A DNA stretch of 28,549 nt from Vicinamibacteria bacterium. Lineage in GTDB: Bacteria; Acidobacteriota; Vicinamibacteria; Fen-336; JAGNNV01. The DNA lies in contig JAENWE010000134.1 of the NCBI GenBank assembly GCA_016650185.1, forward strand, positions 1 to 28,549, written 5' to 3'. Below the pieces are notes generated by a model. The model searched no databases. It had not been told where the DNA came from and worked only from the letters and a program-made list of their open reading frames with translations. This document shows, in pieces, positions 23,190 to 28,549 of the stretch; position 1 is the first letter of the stretch, and the number at the start of each line of letters is the position of its first letter. Made by a program: the position numbers and the translations under genes.

Positions 23190-23897
23190 CTATTGGGTTA
23201 CCTGAATCGTGAACTCCACGGAGAGAGATGTTCCCGTCAATACGTCAGCGCGCAAGCGAATCGTGCCGGAGGTGATTCTCTTGGTCTGGACCTCCCCGAA
23301 CGCGTCGCCGCTGTTGTCGGTGAAATGATCCGTGCCGTGAAGAATGGTGTCGAGGGCCGGATTCTCGATGACGGAGAAACGAACCAGAACTCCGGAAACA
23401 CCGTTTCCATTGGCGTCGAGCACGGTGACCTTGAAGCCCCCGATCGTCCTTCCGGCCGAGAGGTCGATACGCGGGTCGATCAGGGCAGGCACGACGCGAG
23501 CCGGACGGGTCGCGCCAATGGTGACGTCGGCAGACGTCGTGACCGATCCGGAGAAAACCGTCACCGTGGCCGTTCCCGACCGCGTGTCCGAAATCAGATT
23601 GACTCGGGCCACCCCATCGTTGGTCTTGGCCTGTTCCTGGATCACGCCCAGAGTGGTGAAGAACTGAACCACCGTGCCGTCAGGAACGGGTGTGCCCGCG
23701 GGTTCGATCACCAGAACCGACACCACGGCAGTGTCCCCGTTTGCCGCAATGAACGGCGGGTTGACGGAGATCGCGATGGTGGACCCGATCGGGGCGGAAA
23801 GAATGGCCTGTCCACAGGCCGAAGGGATCGCGCCCAAGAGCATGAGAGGGACGAGCGGACGCCTGCGGAAAAAAGCCGCGACGAGCTGCCGAATCAT
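23190..23897 (-). CDS. Probable lipoprotein with bacterial Ig-like (Big-1/invasin-type) domains
   Basis: 235 residues. A hydrophobic N-terminus ends in LLGAIPSAC (C28), a loose lipobox, so a lipoprotein or Sec substrate is likely. Two beta-sandwich regions follow. Residues about 40-130 (DTAVVSVLVIEPAGTPVPDGTVVQFFTTLG ... GVARVNLISDTRSGTATVTVFSG) and about 140-235 (GGFKVTVLDANGNGVSGVLVRFSV) have the Big-1 pattern of invasin/intimin repeats. Its function is unknown. It sits between the secretin gene (4-base overlap) and the transglycosylase gene (11-base gap), so it may be a structural accessory of the secretin or a surface substrate. Similar Ig-like ORFs in type II-like operons have no agreed role. 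Confidence 0.75.
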   Translation of the reverse strand: MIRQLVAAFFRRRPLVPLMLLGAIPSACGQAILSAPIGSTIAISVNPPFIAANGDTAVVSVLVIEPAGTPVPDGTVVQFFTTLGVIQEQAKTNDGVARVNLISDTRSGTATVTVFSGSVTTSADVTIGATRPARVVPALIDPRIDLSAGRTIGGFKVTVLDANGNGVSGVLVRFSVIENPALDTILHGTDHFTDNSGDAFGEVQTKRITSGTIRLRADVLTGTSLSVEFTIQVTQ

Positions 23898-26314
23898 GGC
23901 GTCACCGTAACACGAACCGCGCCTACGAGGGGAACCGGGCTCTGACCCGCGCCGGAGCTCAGGAGAAGACTCTCCACAAAGATCGTTACCTCGCCCGGGC
24001 GCATGGCCCTGAAACCGACGAAGGCCACCGAACCGGTGCCCCCGGCCAGGGGGGTGGCTCGCCGGAGCTGAGCCGATGCCCGCACTCCTTCGAGCTGCCT
24101 TTCGCTCAGCACTTGAACGCCATCGACGGACAGGAGCTGTCCCGGCCCAATCTCCACGAACTCGATGATCGGCGAATCGGCTCGAACCGAAAGCGCCACC
24201 TCCTTGAGCGATCGGGCGTTGAAAAGATTCACGGCCACCCGTTGCACCTCTCCGACCTTCATTTGAACTTCCGTGCGGTCCCAGGCGGATCGCGAAGCGA
24301 GCGGCGCCATGCTCGGCATGGCCGGATCGAGTGCTGAGGACACCGCCTGGGGCGGCGCAGCGGGCGGCGATGCTCCCCCAACAGGACCGTCCGCCAGAGG
24401 CGCCGGAGTGCCAGCAAGGGACGAGGCAGCCAAGGCATCGGAGGGCGGAGTCGGCCTCGCGCTCGGGGTTGGCGCGGAGGTTGGGGTTGGCGACGCGATC
24501 AAACCCTGCGGTTCGAGTTCGACCTCCTCGGGGCCAAAGAGGGGACGGACGCCCGGGATTCGGATGTTGTTGCGCAATCCGAGGTACAAAGGTTCAACAT
24601 CCTCGGGCAAAATGTTGGGCGCCCTGAGAATGTGCGGGGTGAGGGAGATGAGAATCTCGATCTCCTCCTCCCGCCGGGTGTGTCCCCCAAGAATCTTGTT
24701 GAGCAGGGGAATCGACTCCAGACCCAGGGCGCCCTTGAGCGAGCTGGCTTCCCGACCCTGGAGCAGGCCTCCAATGACCGCGGTCACGCCATCCGACATG
24801 CGAAGAGTGTTCTCCAGCTTGCGGGAAAGAAATTGCGGATAGTTGACCTGATTGGCGCCCGTGCCAAACACCTTGTCCTCGCCAATCAACGAAAACTCGG
24901 CCTTGAACTCCATGGTGATCTCGTCGGTGGCGGTGACCTTGGCCTTGTCGATCTCAAGAATCACACCCACGGGCTTGTATTGAACGCTGGTGCTGCCTCC
25001 AAGGCCGAAGCCACCGGTCTGCCCGGGCTGTGTCCCGCCCCCGAATCCGGAAAAGAACTGAGGAATAGGGACCTCGGTGCCCACGCTGAAAACCGCTTTT
25101 TTCCCCTCAAAGGCCCTGACTTTTGGAGACGAAATGATCTTCACGATGGACTCATCGTGCAAGAACTTCGAAAAGAGGGCAGACGGGATCTGAACAATCC
25201 AGTCGGACGCGTTGAGCGAGGAGAGAAGATGCGCGCGCAGGCTGGTGAGCCCGCCGGAAACCTCGCCGGCCACGCCGGTCGGCTGCAACTCCACGCCCGC
25301 CTGATAGTTCGAAAGCTGGAGGCCGTATTCCTTGGCCTTGGTCCGGTTGATCTCCAGAATCTCGACTTCCACCAGGATCTCACCCTTGGGCTTGTCGTTC
25401 GATCGGAAAAAGCGATCGGCGAGAGCCATCTCGTCAAGGGTCGAGATGATGGTGATGGCATTGGTGGCGTCATTCTTGGAGATCTTGACCTGGGTTCCGA
25501 GCGCGGCACGCAGGCCAGCTTCCACGTCCTTTGCCTCGATGTTCTCCAGGTAGAACGTCCTCATCACCTGGTCGTCCCAACGCTGGCGAGTCTGGGCGTT
25601 TGTGTCGTCGAAGATCAGAATCGTGTTTCGATCGAGGACTCGGTAGGCCTTGCGGTTGATGAGGCCGATCTGGTCGAGCGCCTCCTGGAACGTGACTCCG
25701 CTTAGATTCGATGTGATGGTCTTGTCCTTGTCCCGCATATCCGGCTCAAAGACCACATTCACTCCGGCCAGAGTGCCCAGGGTCAGATAGACCTTTTCCA
25801 GGGAGGCCGTCATGCTGAGTTTGATGGGCACCGGCGACCGGGGCGAGAGCAGGGGAACGGGCAAGGTCACATCGGCCGGGCGGCGCGCGCTCAGCTCTTT
25901 GGCCTCGCGCCTGTCCGCCGCCATCTGATCCAGACGCGCCTTCAGAACCGCTCGGTCGTCGGAGGCGGCTTTGTTGGAGGGGTCGTAGCCAGCGGCGATC
26001 TCATACTCCTCCATGGCCTTTTCCAGGTTTCCGATCTGGAGGTGCTTGCGGGCCCTATCGGTATGAGCGCGGCTGGCCTGAATCTTCGCGTTCTCGAGAG
26101 CGATCTTGTACTTGATGTTCCTGGGTGCGGCGTTGAGCGCCTTCGTGAAGCGCGCCACGGCAAGGTCCCAATCGCCGCGCTCAGAAACGCTCTGCCCGCC
26201 TCGGTACGCCCTGGCCCCGACGCAGCCCGCCGAAAAGGCAGCCAGGGTCAGGGCCACAACCAGCGTCGAAGCCCCCCGACCAAGGTTCCGTTTGCAGTTC
26301 ACTCTGTTCTTCAA
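23894..26314 (-). CDS. Outer-membrane secretin (GspD/PilQ family) with TPR N-terminus and cohesin-like C-terminus
   Basis: 806 residues. The signal peptide carries a lipobox, AAFSAGC (C31), so the secretin may be self-anchored without a pilotin. The domains in order are: TPR-like helices about 40-125; an STN/N0 domain 164-238 (KLSMTASLEKVYLTLGTLAGVNVVFEP); an N1 domain 251-305; the secretin core 312-566 (GEILVEVEILEINRTKAKEYG, VPIPQFFSG, SRKLENTLRMSDGVTAVIGGLL, IPLLNKILGGHTRREEEIEILISLTPHIL); a Pro/Thr/Ser/Ala linker 600-675; and a cohesin-like beta domain about 679-806 (VGEVQRVAVNLFNARSLKEVALSVR). It forms the multimeric outer-membrane channel. The TPR-secretin-cohesin layout is known from Acidobacteria and some Deltaproteobacteria. 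The Ig-like gene overlaps its 3' end by four bases. Confidence 0.93.
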   Translation of the reverse strand: MKNRVNCKRNLGRGASTLVVALTLAAFSAGCVGARAYRGGQSVSERGDWDLAVARFTKALNAAPRNIKYKIALENAKIQASRAHTDRARKHLQIGNLEKAMEEYEIAAGYDPSNKAASDDRAVLKARLDQMAADRREAKELSARRPADVTLPVPLLSPRSPVPIKLSMTASLEKVYLTLGTLAGVNVVFEPDMRDKDKTITSNLSGVTFQEALDQIGLINRKAYRVLDRNTILIFDDTNAQTRQRWDDQVMRTFYLENIEAKDVEAGLRAALGTQVKISKNDATNAITIISTLDEMALADRFFRSNDKPKGEILVEVEILEINRTKAKEYGLQLSNYQAGVELQPTGVAGEVSGGLTSLRAHLLSSLNASDWIVQIPSALFSKFLHDESIVKIISSPKVRAFEGKKAVFSVGTEVPIPQFFSGFGGGTQPGQTGGFGLGGSTSVQYKPVGVILEIDKAKVTATDEITMEFKAEFSLIGEDKVFGTGANQVNYPQFLSRKLENTLRMSDGVTAVIGGLLQGREASSLKGALGLESIPLLNKILGGHTRREEEIEILISLTPHILRAPNILPEDVEPLYLGLRNNIRIPGVRPLFGPEEVELEPQGLIASPTPTSAPTPSARPTPPSDALAASSLAGTPAPLADGPVGGASPPAAPPQAVSSALDPAMPSMAPLASRSAWDRTEVQMKVGEVQRVAVNLFNARSLKEVALSVRADSPIIEFVEIGPGQLLSVDGVQVLSERQLEGVRASAQLRRATPLAGGTGSVAFVGFRAMRPGEVTIFVESLLLSSGAGQSPVPLVGAVRVTVTP

Positions 26315-26328
26315 CTTTCCTCAGAAAA

Positions 26329-26868
26329 CTACCGGGTCCGCAGGGGCAGGCGACGCGTTCGGCCCGATCCGAGTTCCTCTATTTCCGCGGTTTCCACCCC
26401 GATACTGGTGATCCGAAAGGCATTGCCCAGCACCTGTCCGGGCACCCCAACCAGAACGATCTCTCCATCTTTGACGAAGGAACCGATTCTCCGGCCCTGA
26501 CCATTATCGACGATACCGATGAGCGCCAGGTCCAGAAGAGGCCAGGGAGTTGGGGTGGGCGACATCTGAGGAGCCGGAAATGGATCAGGGGTCGGAATGG
26601 GCATGAGACGGATGACTGGGGTGGGCACCGGAGCCAGGTCGACGCGGGAGTCCCTGCCGAACTTGAACAGATCCCGCTCGGGAGGCGTTACCGTCCCATC
26701 GGTTCGACCCAACCGGACGAGGCCAATGGCCGGGACATCAGAGCCCGTGTCGAGACTGAGCGCCGCCTTCGCCACCGGATCGGACGCTGGCCAGAAGGCC
26801 TTCCACCCCAAAACAACTCCGACGAGGACGAGCACTCCCGCGCCTACTTCTTTGACGCCCATCACCAT
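26329..26868 (-). CDS. PilP/GspC-like inner-membrane protein linking to the secretin
   Basis: 179 residues. A single membrane anchor lies near the N-terminus (about 9-25, GAGVLVLVGVVLGWKAFW). A long Pro-rich periplasmic linker follows (PTPVIRLMPIPTPDPFPAP, SPTPTPWP). A C-terminal domain of about 112-175 (LALIGIVDNGQGRRIGSFVKDGEIVLVGVPGQVLGNAFRI) matches the homology-region domain shared by GspC and PilP, which docks on the secretin N0 domain. The start is MVMGVKE at 26868 or the ATG two codons later. It lies 14 bases before the secretin ATG and overlaps the GspG-like stop by 7 bases. Similarity is to the family, so whether it acts as GspC or PilP is not decided. Confidence 0.75.
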   Translation of the reverse strand: MVMGVKEVGAGVLVLVGVVLGWKAFWPASDPVAKAALSLDTGSDVPAIGLVRLGRTDGTVTPPERDLFKFGRDSRVDLAPVPTPVIRLMPIPTPDPFPAPQMSPTPTPWPLLDLALIGIVDNGQGRRIGSFVKDGEIVLVGVPGQVLGNAFRITSIGVETAEIEELGSGRTRRLPLRTR

Positions 26869-27293
26869 TCACTGTAGGCAACGCCGTTCGTGCCCACTTG
26901 AGTCGAGGAGCTCTTGACGTCGAAGACCCCGGTAAGAATGTCTTGGTTGCTGGAGTCCGTCTCGGGCGGAATCTCGGTCCAGGGCTCGGGCGACATGGGA
27001 TCCACGGGAATACTCCGCACGTAGCCATCGGTCACCAGGGACTGGAGGCTCTCCGGATAGCGGCCTTTATCCGACTGGTACTGGTCGATCAGGTCTCGCA
27101 TTCGGTAGAGATTCTCGCGAAGCACGGCCTCGCGAGCCTGCAGCACTGAGCCACGGTAGTTCGGGAGAGCGATGGAAAGGAGGATGGCCAGGATGGACAA
27201 AACGACAATCAGTTCGAGCAAGGTGAACCCTGCCCTGCCGCGGGGGATCCTGCCGGTTCGATCTTCTTTCTTCCGCTTGAGTCCCGCCATCAC
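26862..27293 (-). CDS. GspG-like major pseudopilin
   Basis: 143 residues. The prepilin peptidase site is RGRAG|FTLLELIVVLSILAILLSIALPNY, with cleavage after Gly22 and Glu at mature position 5. The body matches GspG: YRMRDLIDQYQSDKGRYPESLQSLVTDGYVRSIPVDPMS. The C-terminal segment NGVAYSEW is in the place of the calcium-binding loop of GspG. GspG polymerises into the pseudopilus of type II secretion systems, which pushes substrates through the secretin. The start overlaps the stop of the second pilin-like gene by four bases (ATGA). A GspG-type pilin beside PilN/PilO/PilP-type genes is a mixed arrangement. Confidence 0.9.
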   Translation of the reverse strand: MMAGLKRKKEDRTGRIPRGRAGFTLLELIVVLSILAILLSIALPNYRGSVLQAREAVLRENLYRMRDLIDQYQSDKGRYPESLQSLVTDGYVRSIPVDPMSPEPWTEIPPETDSSNQDILTGVFDVKSSSTQVGTNGVAYSEW

Positions 27294-27769
27294 CAGTCCT
27301 TCAGCTTCGTGCCGTCGAGCGCTGTCCCCTCGGCGAGGGAATACACATCGTAAACGTTATCGCCGCACCAGGACGAGGAGTCCTTATCGTCCTGATAGCA
27401 CCGCATTCCCCATTCGGGCTTCCCCGAGAAGGGATCCACGGGAATCCGCCTCATAAACTTCAGCTTGAATCCAGGACGGCCCACCTGGTTGACCCCGTCG
27501 ACGAGCGTGTCCAGGGACTCAGGATACCCCTCGCTGCCGAGCTTGACATCCGTCCCGCCGATCTGGCCGCGATCGACCCCGTCCTTGAAACGATCGATGG
27601 CGGTTCGGATCTCGCGGAGCGTGCGACGGAGCTCCAGCTCCCTTTGGCGCTCCCGGGTGATTCTGGACAGAGGCAAAATGGCGGAGGCCAGAATGGCGAC
27701 AATGGCCGCCACCGCCAGCACCTCAACGAAACTGGTGCCCCTCTCAGCGCGACGCAACGGAGGCCTCAT
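27290..27769 (-). CDS. Second GspG-like pseudopilin
   Basis: 159 residues. The prepilin site is AERG|TSFVEVLAVAAIVAILASAILP, with Thr at +1 and Glu at +5. The body resembles GspG (RRTLREIRTAIDRFKDGVDRG ... GYPESLDTLVDGVNQ ... KFMRRIPVDPFSG, then GMRCYQDDKDSSSWCGDNVYDVYS). Two cysteines near the C-terminus could form a disulphide. It is a paralogue of the gene that follows it, and the pair may form the two main pilus subunits. Its 5' end overlaps the PilO-like gene by 26 bases, so the ATG at 27769 lies within the coding region of that gene. The start was kept because it leaves a normal short leader peptide. Confidence 0.85.
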   Translation of the reverse strand: MRPPLRRAERGTSFVEVLAVAAIVAILASAILPLSRITRERQRELELRRTLREIRTAIDRFKDGVDRGQIGGTDVKLGSEGYPESLDTLVDGVNQVGRPGFKLKFMRRIPVDPFSGKPEWGMRCYQDDKDSSSWCGDNVYDVYSLAEGTALDGTKLKDW

Positions 27770-28307
27770 CCTTGAAAATCGCCGATAGCTTGAGATTCAT
27801 GCGACCCCCATCCTCATCGCGAGTGAGGGCCATCTGATCCACCACGATAAAGCGTGACGTTTTTTCGATGCGGCTCAAGAAACCGGTCAGGTTCTGGTAG
27901 CTCCCATCGAGAGGCAGGGTGACCGCGCAACGCACGAGGCCCGTTCCTTTGATCTCCTCCATCGCATAACTGCTCTTCTTCGGGCGGAGGCCCGCGGCCT
28001 TCGCCAGACTCTCGATCTCCCGCTGGGCGGGAAACAGATCCGAGGCTCTGCTCTGCAAATAGTCATGAGACAGGCTCTCGATGTCTCGGCGATCCTGAGC
28101 CAGGAGTTCCTTGCGCAACACGATCCGGTCCCAGAGCGTTTCCAAACCCGCTCGGCGGGCCAAAACCTCCTGCGCCCGCTCTTCGGCTTTCCGGACTCGG
28201 TTGAGCCGCGGCCAGGTGAAGGCGGCGAAGACGAGCGCATTGACCAGGAGCAGGACAGAACCCAACACCGCGATGCGAAGCCTCGCCTTGGATCTCCGCC
28301 GGATCAT
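27744..28307 (-). CDS. PilO-like inner-membrane assembly protein
   Basis: 187 residues. A basic N-terminus and one membrane span (about 12-30, IAVLGSVLLLVNALVFAAF) are followed by a coiled-coil stretch (RVRKAEERAQEVLARRAGLE...DRRDIESLSHDYLQ). A ferredoxin-like C-terminal domain with VTLPLDGSYQNLTGFLSRIEKTSRFIVVDQMAL is the typical PilO/GspM signature. It pairs with PilN in the inner-membrane platform of type IV pili and related machines. The ATG overlaps the stop of the PilN-like gene by four bases. The 3' end overlaps the next pilin gene by 26 bases. Confidence 0.85.
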   Translation of the reverse strand: MIRRRSKARLRIAVLGSVLLLVNALVFAAFTWPRLNRVRKAEERAQEVLARRAGLETLWDRIVLRKELLAQDRRDIESLSHDYLQSRASDLFPAQREIESLAKAAGLRPKKSSYAMEEIKGTGLVRCAVTLPLDGSYQNLTGFLSRIEKTSRFIVVDQMALTRDEDGGRMNLKLSAIFKDEASVASR

Positions 28308-28549
28308 TTGATCTTCTCCGAGGTCGGAAGCGGCGCCGACCCTGACCCTGTGGAGACGGGGGTGGACGAGGGACTCAGCGAAGCGGGGCCGGGATCGGGG
28401 TCGGAATTGAAGAGAACCTCGATGTCGAATTCGACCACGTCGTCGTTTTCGGACAAGGATCTCAACGCCGCCCTTGAAAAAGCCGGCGAGGCATCGAGTC
28501 CTTCGGCCAGAGAAAAGGCCGCATCCTTCGTTCGCGCTTCCCCGGCCAG
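28304..28549 (-). CDS. PilN/GspL-like protein (C-terminal part, cut by window edge)
   Basis: The last 81 residues of a gene entering from the right edge. They include FSLAEGLDASPAFSRAALRS and SENDDVVEFDIEVLFN, the final helix and strand of the PilN/GspL periplasmic domain, then a low-complexity Pro/Ser/Asp tail (SDPDPGPASLSPSSTPVSTG). The stop overlaps the PilO-like start by four bases (ATGA). PilN bridges the cytoplasmic PilM ring and PilO, so PilM and the ATPase/platform genes are probably just outside the window. Confidence 0.75.
   Translation of the reverse strand: MAGEARTKDAAFSLAEGLDASPAFSRAALRSLSENDDVVEFDIEVLFNSDPDPGPASLSPSSTPVSTGSGSAPLPTSEKIK

Noticed and set aside
28331..28365. Possible third copy of the 30-bp repeat near the PilN-like 3' end
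   Set aside because: The GACCCTGACCCTG-type sequence there differs at too many positions from the CTGACCCGACCCC core and encodes a Pro/Ser-rich tail.

Overview
The window is high-GC, densely packed bacterial chromosome from a diderm. Outer-membrane genes (lptB, an LptC/LptA-like protein, a LolB-like lipoprotein, a secretin) show two membranes. A futalosine-pathway enzyme (MqnE) points to menaquinone respiration. The gene order and the TPR-secretin-cohesin architecture fit Acidobacteriota or a neighbouring phylum best. That placement is inference, because no rRNA is present. Several transcription units appear to be leaderless, with a -10 hexamer 5-8 bases before the start codon, and Shine-Dalgarno sites are often weak.

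Layout. (1) 1-2295, minus strand: the lipopolysaccharide export genes lptC/A-like and lptB, lptB running off the left edge. (2) 2520-2816, plus: a 98-residue protein of unknown function with its own hairpin. (3) 2953-13974, plus: a conserved housekeeping run of TPR protein, LolB-like lipoprotein, ispE, tRNA-Gln(UUG), prs, rplY, pth, rpsF, rpsR, a DUF2232-like membrane protein, rplI, dnaB and alr. Many of these overlap by 1-4 bases. (4) 14198-18670, plus: a more variable segment with a DUF4838 lipoprotein, an HtrA-like protein whose catalytic residues look lost, and a CPA2-type cation/proton antiporter. (5) 18732-19859, minus: mqnE. (6) 19949-21847, plus: an M23 endopeptidase, possibly started at CTG, and a stand-alone STN-domain protein with a proline-rich tail. 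(7) 21839-28549, minus: one tightly coupled operon for a type II secretion/type IV pilus-like machine. In transcription order it holds a PilN-like protein (partial), PilO-like, two GspG-like pseudopilins, a PilP/GspC-like protein, the secretin, an Ig-like lipoprotein, a lytic transglycosylase and a third pseudopilin lacking Glu5.

The genes serve envelope biogenesis (Lpt, Lol, M23, Alr), translation (S6, S18, L9, L25, Pth, tRNA-Gln), replication (DnaB), nucleotide and isoprenoid supply (Prs, IspE) and secretion. The least ordinary parts are the hybrid secretion operon with its muralytic and Ig-like members, the facing STN protein, the degenerate HtrA-like protein, and a 30-bp sequence found at the 3' ends of two unrelated genes. 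I saw no CRISPR array, insertion sequence, prophage or recognisable defence system.
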